28,314 nucleotides of DNA from CARZYU01 sp964370085 (GTDB taxonomy: Bacteria; Bacillota_I; Bacilli_A; RF39; UBA660): contig CAYJHI010000010.1 of NCBI GenBank assembly GCA_964370085.1, positions 1 through 28,314 on the forward strand, in the 5' to 3' direction. The translations under genes were made by a program, and so were the position numbers. The notes under the pieces were generated by a model, which saw only the letters and a program-made list of their open reading frames with translations, did no database searches and was not told the origin of the DNA. This document shows positions 22,895 through 28,314 of this stretch, piece after piece (within the stretch, counting starts at the first letter, position 1; each line of letters starts with the position of its first letter).

Positions 22895-22968
22895 ATTTTT
22901 TCTCCTTTTCACGTTCGATTTTTGAGTTCCCAATCCAAAAATCTATGTGGGGAATATTTAATGTACCG
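22895..22968 (-). ncRNA. Putative L13 leader (ribosomal-protein autoregulatory mRNA structure)
   Basis: Between the promoter and the rplM start the transcript can form a perfect 8-bp hairpin GATTTTTG / CAAAAATC (22943-22936 with 22924-22917). Its loop holds TGGGAA (22932-22927), complementary to TTCCC just upstream (54-50 of 229xx), so a pseudoknot is possible. Position and features fit the L13 leader known from Bacillales, at which L13 is thought to control its own operon. No covariance search was run. Confidence 0.6.
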
Positions 22969-22974
22969 ATTAAG

Positions 22975-23003
22975 ATTATACTAAAAATATGCTTATAAGT
23001 CAA
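22975..23003 (-). promoter_or_regulatory. Strong promoter of rplM-rpsI
   Basis: TTGACT (23003-22998), exactly 17 bases, TATAAT (22980-22975), starting directly after the 76-aa gene. Confidence 0.85.
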
Positions 23004-23025
23004 TAACAATCAGTCTTTTTGTGTT

Positions 23026-23256
23026 CTATTTATCATCTTTATCTTCTTTTTTACTAATTATGTGTATTATACCTAAATATTCTAAAAAATTCAGGTCTTT
23101 TTTTTGCGGTTTAGGTCCCTTAATTCTTCTTTTTATGGCTTTGTAAATATGTTCTACTATAATTATTCCTGGTATTAATAAAAACCATGGATTCATGAAA
23201 TATGCTGCTAGTATAAAACCTGATATGAATGCTCCTGTTTCTATAAACTTTTCCAT
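23026..23256 (-). CDS. Small membrane protein of unknown function
   Basis: 76 aa. One or two membrane segments between about 8 and 38 (GAFISGFILAAYF, FLLIPGIIIVEHIY), then a basic stretch (AIKRRIKGPKPQKK) and an acidic-basic tail (SKKEDKDDK). No family recognised. GAGGTG precedes ATG. It is 9 bases after the HNH-like gene and is the last gene of the ABC1-ABC2-truA operon; no terminator follows, so transcripts may run into rplM. Stop TAG. Confidence 0.55.
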   Translation of the reverse strand: MEKFIETGAFISGFILAAYFMNPWFLLIPGIIIVEHIYKAIKRRIKGPKPQKKDLNFLEYLGIIHIISKKEDKDDK

Positions 23257-23265
23257 AATTCACCT

Positions 23266-23604
23266 CTAGTGTAATTTTTTTCTAGTTTTTTTATACATTT
23301 TTTTGATCGCTGGCATTACCTCAGTTCTATACTGCTCAATTAATTCTTCTTTGTGCAGTTTTAAAGCTTCTTTATAACCTTGTATGCAATCACCTATTTG
23401 ATCATACAATTTAGGTTCGTAGATTTCCATATACTGATGTAGCCAGAAGTGAATATCTTGATTTAAAAGCGCACCATTCTCCACTGTGTTTTGTCCTGTA
23501 TATTGTTCTTTTATTAAATGATGATATCTTAAACTATCACGTCTATTTGTCAACATGCAATTGGCTGGATAATGAACTAGCAGTTTTTTTATTGACTTTG
23601 TCAT
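23266..23604 (-). CDS. Small HNH-endonuclease-like protein
   Basis: 112 aa. The segment from about 16 to 57 reads C-x-L-T-N-x(3)-S-L-R-Y-H-H-L-I, then G-x-N-T-x-E-N-G-A-L-L, then H-x-x-L-H: H28-H29, N43, H52 and H56 match the first His pair, Asn and final His of the HNH (beta-beta-alpha metal) motif. Only one Cys (C16) is present, so the structural zinc of many HNH enzymes is missing. The C-terminal 50 residues are helical and basic. AAGGAG precedes ATG, 9 bases after truA, which is a conserved-operon setting rather than a mobile one. Nuclease activity is inferred. Confidence 0.5.
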   Translation of the reverse strand: MTKSIKKLLVHYPANCMLTNRRDSLRYHHLIKEQYTGQNTVENGALLNQDIHFWLHQYMEIYEPKLYDQIGDCIQGYKEALKLHKEELIEQYRTEVMPAIKKMYKKTRKKLH

Positions 23605-23613
23605 TATATCTCC

Positions 23614-24348
23614 TTAATATTCCACTTCTACTAAATACAACCCCTGACTTGGAGCACATGAGCCATATTTTCCTCTTTGTTTACTATCTAGTATTTCTTT
23701 TACCTTAGTATATTTAATCTTATTAGTACCTACTTTTAATAATACTCCGACCATATTGCGAACTTGATATTTCATAAAACCAGTTCCTTTGAAAATAATT
23801 TCATATTCTTCTTGATTAATCTTTTTTACTTTTGCTATTTTAATTGTTCTAATGCAATTTTCTTTATCATTGTTTTCACTTACAAACGCTCTATAATCAT
23901 GTGTACCCTTAAAGTACTTAATAGCTTTTTTCATATTTTTGATATTTAATACATAATTATGTTGATATTGATAGTTCTTTTTTATTGGGTTGTATTCGCC
24001 TACGTTGAAACAATATTTATATGTTTTACTTTTAGCATGATATCTAGCATGGAAATCATTGTCTACCTCTTCTGCTTTATTAATATGTATATCTTCTGGT
24101 AACAACGTATTCAAAGCTCTTTTTAACTTATGAGGAGTAATTTTAACGTTTAAATCAAAGTGTGCTGTTTGTCCTAATGCATGAACTCCCTTATCAGTTC
24201 TTCCTGAAGAGGTAACAGTTGTTTTTTGTTTATTGTTGATTTGGTATAGTGCTTCATTTAACTCTTGTTGTATGGTCTTTAACCTAGGTTGTTCTTGATA
24301 TCCCAAATAATTACTTCCATCATAAGAGAAAGTTATTTTATACCTCAT
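23614..24348 (-). CDS. truA: tRNA pseudouridine synthase A
   Basis: 244 aa, full length. Makes pseudouridine at positions 38-40 of tRNA anticodon arms. SYDGSNYLGYQEQP at the start, catalytic D52 in SSGRTDKGVHALGQTAHFD, then NTLLPEDIHI, FHARYHAKSKTYKY and GTGFMKYQVRNMVGVLLKVG, all family signatures. AGGAGG precedes ATG. It follows ABC2 by 9 bases and is where ecfT would normally intervene. Confidence 0.97.
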   Translation of the reverse strand: MRYKITFSYDGSNYLGYQEQPRLKTIQQELNEALYQINNKQKTTVTSSGRTDKGVHALGQTAHFDLNVKITPHKLKRALNTLLPEDIHINKAEEVDNDFHARYHAKSKTYKYCFNVGEYNPIKKNYQYQHNYVLNIKNMKKAIKYFKGTHDYRAFVSENNDKENCIRTIKIAKVKKINQEEYEIIFKGTGFMKYQVRNMVGVLLKVGTNKIKYTKVKEILDSKQRGKYGSCAPSQGLYLVEVEY

Positions 24349-24357
24349 TTTTCCTCC

Positions 24358-25107
24358 TTAAACATGTTTATATATATCCTTCATTAAATCTCTAGTATCA
24401 TCATGAAAAAACAATTTGATATTTTTCTTTTCTTTTACTAAATGGGTAAATAAAATTATCTCTGGTATTACAACATTATTTACTTGTAATAATAAAACGT
24501 CTTGAAAGACTTTACTAGGTAATCCTTCTTTTATGATTTGATCTTTACTTGTAATTATCACTTGATCAAAACAATCAAAGATAGTTTCACTATTATTAGT
24601 TATGAAGATAATCAACTTGTTATATGTTTTACCTATTTTTCGTAATAGTTTAATCACATTTATTTTATTAATATTATCAAAGTCATCTAATATATCTTCT
24701 AATATAATTACCTTAGGAGAACTTAATAATATAATCGCTAATTGTAATAGTCTTCTTTCACTTATTGACAGGAGAGTTAAATCTTTTCTTAGGTATTCTT
24801 CAGGTAATCCTACTATTTTTAAAGATTTACATATTCTATCAATTGAATTTTTGAAATATATTTTTTTGATATGACAAACTAATTCAATATGTTCTTTTAC
24901 TGTTTGTCCTACTTTACTCATTTGATCAACATAAGTTAAAACTTCTACTTTTAGATTTTCTTCTTTAAGTTTTTTATTTTCTAATTCTTTGAAAATTAAT
25001 TTCTTATATTTTGTTTCATGATTATCATATAATGCATAAATTTTTTCAGATGTAACATCAAAGTAATCATTCTTTTTATGTTTTAAATTAGTTATTCTGA
25101 TTTCCAT
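24358..25107 (-). CDS. Degenerate ABC/ECF-type ATPase (EcfA2 position), Walker A lost
   Basis: 249 aa. Aligned by eye to EcfA2: where Walker A should be (about 24-37) it has YALYDNHETKYKK, with no Gly-rich loop or GK[ST]. It keeps a Q-loop-like YVDQ (59-62), a partial signature LSISERRLLQLA (113-124), and a Walker B-like VIILEDILDDFD (133-144) in which D-E is changed to E-D. The H-loop His is Asn (N171). So it cannot bind ATP with its own P-loop but could offer a signature to a partner. Overlaps ABC1 by 16 bases; AAAGGATGAT precedes ATG. EcfA2 homology rests largely on gene order. Confidence 0.75.
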   Translation of the reverse strand: MEIRITNLKHKKNDYFDVTSEKIYALYDNHETKYKKLIFKELENKKLKEENLKVEVLTYVDQMSKVGQTVKEHIELVCHIKKIYFKNSIDRICKSLKIVGLPEEYLRKDLTLLSISERRLLQLAIILLSSPKVIILEDILDDFDNINKINVIKLLRKIGKTYNKLIIFITNNSETIFDCFDQVIITSKDQIIKEGLPSKVFQDVLLLQVNNVVIPEIILFTHLVKEKKNIKLFFHDDTRDLMKDIYKHV

Positions 25108-25892
25108 AATGTTTCTATCATCCTTTCCATATCTATTTCAATGTCTTTTAATAAATCATAAAACTTTAATTTTACTGATAAATCTATCATAAATGGCACT
25201 TTATAATTTAACGATGCCATTAGTTTTTCTTGGGATAGTATGTCTAGTGGTTTTCCTTCAATTACTATTTTTCCATTTGATAAAATATGAATGTAATCTA
25301 AGGTCATTGTTTCTTCTGGTAGTGATGTTAAATATATTATTGTTATTTTTTCATCTTCCTGATACTTTTTTAGTATTTTTATTATTTCTACTTTCTCTTT
25401 TTGACTAAGCATTCTTAGAATATTATCTACTATTAGGACTTTGGGTTTAGTTATTAAAGCTTCTGCTAATGACAATTTTATTTTAGTATATTTATCTAAC
25501 ATGTTCGGATTTGTTTTTTTATAATCACTTAATTTAAAGTCAGAATATATTTTTCTAAGTCTACCTGCGTTTAAATTTTTACTTAGATTTAATGGTTCTA
25601 TTGCATATAATAGTTGTTCTTGAACAGTTTCTTTTATAAACGGTATATCTAGACCTTCTATAACGTAACTTATTGTCTCTGATAACTTTTTCGTATTTTG
25701 ATAATCGATATATTTACTACCTAGTAAAACAGTTTCTTGCCTAATAATAATACCTGCTAGTATCTTTGCTAATGTGGTTTTTCCTGAATTGTTGTTTCCT
25801 AGAATTGCTGTAAACGAATTTTCTTTTATCTCTAATGATAAATTAGAAAATAATCTTTTGTAGTTAAATTTTTCTATTTTAATATTTCCCAT
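25092..25892 (-). CDS. Degenerate ABC/ECF-type ATPase (EcfA1 position), Walker A intact
   Basis: 266 aa. Walker A GNNNSGKTT (32-40) is intact. The other sites have drifted: Q-loop Gln is Glu (E79 in YVIEG), LSGGQ reads LDKYT (132-136), the catalytic Glu after Walker B is Asn (LIVDN, D156-N157), the D-loop LD reads LS, and the H-loop His is Ser (S190). Nucleotide binding is plausible, normal hydrolysis unlikely. C-terminal about 50 residues are helical, as in EcfA proteins. In Firmicutes ecfA1-ecfA2-ecfT precede truA; here ecfT is missing. ATG after GGGGGC, with its own promoter. Confidence 0.78.
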   Translation of the reverse strand: MGNIKIEKFNYKRLFSNLSLEIKENSFTAILGNNNSGKTTLAKILAGIIIRQETVLLGSKYIDYQNTKKLSETISYVIEGLDIPFIKETVQEQLLYAIEPLNLSKNLNAGRLRKIYSDFKLSDYKKTNPNMLDKYTKIKLSLAEALITKPKVLIVDNILRMLSQKEKVEIIKILKKYQEDEKITIIYLTSLPEETMTLDYIHILSNGKIVIEGKPLDILSQEKLMASLNYKVPFMIDLSVKLKFYDLLKDIEIDMERMIETLWKSE

Positions 25893-25913
25893 ACTGCCCC
25901 CAATATATGTACT

Positions 25914-25942
25914 ATTATACTTTTTTTATAAAAAAACATCAA
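25914..25942 (-). promoter_or_regulatory. Promoter of the ABC1-ABC2-truA operon
   Basis: TTGATG (25942-25937), 17 bases, TATAAT (25919-25914). The -35 box is the 3' arm of the SDR terminator hairpin. Confidence 0.65.
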
Positions 25943-25952
25943 TATATTGATG
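25930..25952 (-). terminator. Intrinsic terminator of the SDR gene
   Basis: CATCAATA (25937-25944) and TATTGATG (25945-25952) form a dyad closing on a short loop; the minus strand then runs into seven T. Confidence 0.7.
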
Positions 25953-25954
25953 CT

Positions 25955-26707
25955 TTATTTTTTCTTTTTAGAATTAATTTTATATACTATTTTAGCTTTT
26001 TTCTTATCTGAAATGAATCTTCCAAAAAATTTTGCTAACTTCATTTTAGTTTTAGGAATTATTATTACTTTGTTTTCAAACATTTTATCAATAGCATAAA
26101 TAGCTACTTCTCTTGGGTCAGAAGCTTTAACTGTGAACTTCAGATTATCTGCTTCATTAAATTTAGTTGCTACTGGTCCAGGACATAGGCACGATATTTT
26201 AACATTGCTTTTTTTCCTTCTTAATTCTTCGTTAATAGCTATTGTTAAATTAGTTACATATGCTTTTGTAGCATAATAACTCGCCATTAATGGTCCTGAT
26301 TGAAATGATGCTAATGATGATACATTTAAAATATAACCATTATTCTTTTTTTGCATATCTCTTAAAAACATTTTAGTTAGGATGTGAACTGCTTTGATAT
26401 TAACATCAATCATATTCAATTCTTTATTTAAATCTGTACTTAAAAAGGTACCATATACTCCAAATCCAGCATTGTTAATTAAAACATCAATATCTTCATT
26501 ACGACACAAGACATATAATTCTTTTATCTTTTGTTCATTACTTAAATCTGTAACAATTACTTTTGCTTTTGTTTCTATTAAATTTTGAACGTCCTCTAAA
26601 TTTTCTTTGTTTCTTCCAACTAAAATTAAATCATAACCTTTTTTTGATAAATAAATAGCTATTTCTCTTCCAATTCCACTTGATGCACCTGTTACTAAAG
26701 CCTTCAT
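25955..26707 (-). CDS. Short-chain dehydrogenase/reductase
   Basis: 250 aa. TGASSGIG (6-13) NAD(P)-binding loop, DLSN near 54, NNAG (78-81), S131, and Y144-x3-K148 (YYATK) make up the classical SDR active site; PGPVATKF follows. R32 after the second strand (GRNKEN) suggests NADP. Basic Lys-rich C-terminus. The substrate is unknown; similar enzymes are annotated as oxidoreductases of the DltE/YqjQ type. GGTGAT precedes ATG. It is a single-gene unit inserted between the gre-like genes and the ecfA-like genes. Confidence 0.9.
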   Translation of the reverse strand: MKALVTGASSGIGREIAIYLSKKGYDLILVGRNKENLEDVQNLIETKAKVIVTDLSNEQKIKELYVLCRNEDIDVLINNAGFGVYGTFLSTDLNKELNMIDVNIKAVHILTKMFLRDMQKKNNGYILNVSSLASFQSGPLMASYYATKAYVTNLTIAINEELRRKKSNVKISCLCPGPVATKFNEADNLKFTVKASDPREVAIYAIDKMFENKVIIIPKTKMKLAKFFGRFISDKKKAKIVYKINSKKKK

Positions 26708-26739
26708 TCTATCACCGCCTTAATACTTTTTCTAACTTG

Positions 26740-26768
26740 AGTATATCATGATTTATTAGTAATAACAA
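26740..26768 (-). promoter_or_regulatory. Promoter of the SDR gene
   Basis: TTGTTA (26768-26763), 17 bases, TATACT (26745-26740) with an extended TG (26748-26747). Confidence 0.7.
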
Positions 26769-26798
26769 TATAAAAGTGTTATATTACTACACAAAAAG

Positions 26799-26832
26799 AA
26801 AAAAACTGCTATTCAGAATCTTTGGCAGTTTT
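26799..26832 (-). terminator. Intrinsic terminator of the gre-like pair
   Basis: AAAACTGC (26802-26809) pairs with GCAGTTTT (26825-26832) around a 15-base loop; T-run follows on the minus strand. The stop TAG (26809-26811) is at the stem-loop edge. Confidence 0.75.
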
Positions 26833-27285
26833 AATATATGTTTTATTTGATTGCTTTTTATCTAAGATTTTAATTATATATTCTTCTCCGTCTTGTTTAA
26901 ATGGTATAGTGCTGCCAATTGCTTGGTAAATAATGGCTTTTCCTAAATTATCCTTAACAGCTACTTCATCTTTTTCTAGCGCATCTTCTACTATATGTAG
27001 AGTTATAATTCTTTCCTCTTGCTTTTGGTTTTTAACAGATAATTTAACTGTATCATGATCATTTACATAATCATTAAATAGACTATCAATTGCAGGCCTC
27101 ATATTTGTTTCTAATTGGCTTAGTTTAGCTGTTATGCGTTTTTTATTATCTCTTAGACGGTTTGCTACTACTTCTGACAGATAGCACGTGCTTAAAATTT
27201 CATCTATATTATTTAATTGTTCTTCTAAACTAGCCCTTATTTGAATTAGACTCCCAATCTTATTGATTGTATCCTCTCTTTTCAT
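26809..27285 (-). CDS. GreA-like protein lacking the acidic coiled-coil tip
   Basis: 158 aa. N-terminal helical hairpin (about 1-75) and C-terminal FKBP-like domain (about 78-150: DTVKLSVKNQKQEERIITLHIVEDALEKDEVAVKDNLGKAIIYQAIGSTIPF, with the GreA-like I-x(4)-L-G-x-A-[IL] segment). The tip of the hairpin, where GreA has Asp/Glu needed to stimulate transcript cleavage, here reads STCYLSEVVANR, short and nearly neutral. It may bind RNA polymerase's secondary channel without cleavage stimulation, as Gfh1-type paralogues do (inference). GGAGGG precedes ATG, 12 bases after the 169-aa paralogue. Confidence 0.65.
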   Translation of the reverse strand: MKREDTINKIGSLIQIRASLEEQLNNIDEILSTCYLSEVVANRLRDNKKRITAKLSQLETNMRPAIDSLFNDYVNDHDTVKLSVKNQKQEERIITLHIVEDALEKDEVAVKDNLGKAIIYQAIGSTIPFKQDGEEYIIKILDKKQSNKTYIKTAKDSE

Positions 27286-27297
27286 TTGCCCTCCATG

Positions 27298-27807
27298 TTA
27301 CTTTATCAGTACTTTATCACTTGCTTTTCTATTGATTTTTACACTTATAGTATTTTCTTCTACTTGGTAAGTTACTATTTCACCTACTCTTTTACAATAA
27401 ATTGATTCTCCTAATGGTGAGTTTATAGATACTTTTTCTTTAGAATTCTCTACATCTTCTGCCACTAGTTCGACTGTAATTATTCTTTCTTTACCTGCCA
27501 TTGTGGTTAATGTTAAGTTCACATTATCACCAACATTTATTTGATCTTTTTCTAACTCTTCTACTTGTATTTCAATTGTATTTGCATATTGTCTTTCTAA
27601 TTCTCTTATTCTAGACACTATGATTTTTTCTTTTTCTAGGTAGCTTATTATCTCTTCTGGATAGACCGTATCGTCTCCATCCATACATGGCGTTTTTTCG
27701 CTTTTTAAGTTTATTGCATTTAATTTTATTTTTTCTTTTTCTTGTTTTAGTTGTTCTAAAATATGTTGTTTTCCTTCTTTAGTCATTCTTAGTTTCTTTA
27801 TACTCAT
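27298..27807 (-). CDS. GreA/GreB family transcription elongation factor-like protein
   Basis: 169 aa. N-terminus MSIKKLRMTKEGKQHILEQL fits the GreA start (T-x-E-G). The hairpin tip has CMDGDDTVYPEEI, retaining acidic residues where GreA has GDLSENAEY. The C-terminal FKBP-like domain has INVGDNVNLTLTTMAGKERIITVELV and INSPLGESIYCKRVGEIVTYQV. The start at ATG 27807 follows GAGGAGAG. It is divergent from canonical GreA (the typical SENAEY is gone), so it is probably a paralogue. First gene of the gre-like pair, driven by a promoter directly after rplQ. Confidence 0.78.
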   Translation of the reverse strand: MSIKKLRMTKEGKQHILEQLKQEKEKIKLNAINLKSEKTPCMDGDDTVYPEEIISYLEKEKIIVSRIRELERQYANTIEIQVEELEKDQINVGDNVNLTLTTMAGKERIITVELVAEDVENSKEKVSINSPLGESIYCKRVGEIVTYQVEENTISVKINRKASDKVLIK

Positions 27808-27832
27808 GTTGATTACTCTCCTCGTATATACC

Positions 27833-27861
27833 ACTATATTCCTATTTTATAATTTAGTCAA
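27833..27861 (-). promoter_or_regulatory. Promoter of the gre-like pair
   Basis: TTGACT (27861-27856), 17 bases, TATAGT (27838-27833). The -35 box abuts the U-tract of the rplQ terminator. Confidence 0.75.
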
Positions 27862-27885
27862 TAAAAAAAGACTATTTACTAGCCT
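27862..27885 (-). terminator. Terminator of the rpoA-rplQ operon
   Basis: Minus strand AGGCTA pairs with TAGTCT (one G-U), 5-base loop, seven T. The rplQ stop TAG is in the stem. Confidence 0.6.
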
Positions 27886-28279
27886 CTTTCTTTGTTTTTT
27901 TTGTTTCTTTTTTTGGTTCTTCTACTTTAACATCATCATTTACTAAACTGATAATAACCATTAGTGCATCATCTCCACGACGTTCATCAAGCTTTAAAAT
28001 TCTTGTATATCCACCGTTTCTGTTAGCATATCTTTCTGCTAATGTAGTGAAAGTCTTTTCTACAACTGCTTTATCATTGTGAACAGCCGCTAGTGCTCTT
28101 CTTCTAGCTCCTAATGATCCATCTTTACCTTGAGATATTAACTTCTCAGCAACACGACGTAATTCTTTAGCTCTAGTTACAGTAGTAGTAATCTTTTCAT
28201 TTAAAATTAGTTGTTTTGTTAACGTAGCAAGCATGCTTTTACGATGTTTGTTAGTTACGCCTAATTTTCTATATGCCAT
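27872..28279 (-). CDS. rplQ: 50S ribosomal protein L17
   Basis: 135 aa. MAYRKLGVTNKHRKSMLATLTKQLI, ITTTVTRAKELRRVAEKLI, and RNGGYTRILKLDERRGDDALMVIISLV are the L17 signatures. A Lys/Glu-rich tail (KKETKKTKKEASK) ends it. AAGGAGG precedes ATG. It follows the rpoA 3' end by 17 bases, as in all Firmicutes. Confidence 0.97.
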   Translation of the reverse strand: MAYRKLGVTNKHRKSMLATLTKQLILNEKITTTVTRAKELRRVAEKLISQGKDGSLGARRRALAAVHNDKAVVEKTFTTLAERYANRNGGYTRILKLDERRGDDALMVIISLVNDDVKVEEPKKETKKTKKEASK

Positions 28280-28296
28280 GATAATTCCTCCTTATT

Positions 28297-28314
28297 TTAG
28301 TCTTCGTCTCTCAA
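28297..28314 (-). CDS. rpoA: 3' end of RNA polymerase alpha subunit (partial)
   Basis: Only the last five codons and TAA are in the window, reading L-R-D-E-D-stop on the minus strand. The acidic end and the position just upstream of rplQ match the RpoA C-terminus (L-R-x-D/E-D). The identification rests mainly on gene order. Confidence 0.65.
   Translation of the reverse strand: MRDED

Overview
The window is a 28.3 kb piece of a very AT-rich, gene-dense genome of a low-GC Gram-positive bacterium (Bacillota, most likely an uncultured gut-type Bacilli or Clostridia lineage). The evidence is strong AGGAGG-type ribosome binding sites, the rpoA-rplQ-...-truA-rplM-rpsI gene order of Firmicutes, SpoIID and CwlD homologues, an LtaS-type synthase, an RsgI-like anti-sigma factor and a putative L13 leader. 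The Trp codons I checked are TGG. Of 35 stop codons read, 26 are TAA, 8 TAG and 1 TGA, so the code looks standard but TGA is nearly unused. A 100-N assembly gap shows this is a draft or metagenome scaffold. No rRNA, tRNA, IS element, prophage or CRISPR array was seen, and no gene-free stretch exceeds 300 bases (the longest is 1709-1960, 252 bases).

Layout. 1-1708: exported surface protein with an FGE/lectin-fold-like C-terminus. 1961-5303: DUF2130 coiled-coil protein with a small zinc-ribbon protein, a HAM1/RdgB-type NTP pyrophosphatase, and a short CNNM/CorC-type membrane protein. 5396-8109: ECF sigma factor with an RsgI-like membrane partner, divergent from a duplicated DUF3592-type membrane protein. 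8106-9987: GrpB-like protein, P-loop NTPase and flavin/ferredoxin protein, an operon cut by an N-gap that looks artificial. 10089-13676: CDF metal exporter, FIST sensor and aldehyde dehydrogenase. 13731-16684: an Abi_2/HEPN - HtrA - DUF1292 - coiled-coil operon. 16798-19636: zinc-dependent phospholipase C-like protein and SpoIID-like protein on the + strand, convergent with a CwlD-type amidase. 19682-21939: LTA-synthase-family protein and a Nudix-like protein. 22030-28314: ribosomal/ECF block, read on the minus strand as rpoA(end)-rplQ-gre-like-gre-like-SDR-ABC1-ABC2-truA-HNH-like-76 aa membrane protein-rplM-rpsI.

The most interesting locus is the last one. In Firmicutes rplQ and truA flank ecfA1-ecfA2-ecfT, the energizing module of ECF vitamin transporters. 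Here the two ATPases are present but degenerate in a complementary way (one keeps Walker A, the other keeps a partial signature and the Q-loop), ecfT is absent, and two Gre-like paralogues and an SDR sit where the operon is normally continuous. Second is the Abi_2/HEPN RNase-like gene overlapping an HtrA protease gene in a four-gene operon.

Transcription punctuation is extremely compact. At least ten genes have their stop codon inside their own intrinsic terminator hairpin. Several promoters start directly after, or use as their -35 box, the 3' arm of the preceding terminator, and many promoters have the extended -10 form TGnTATAAT or TGnTATACT. All identifications are from motif reading only; no database search was possible.
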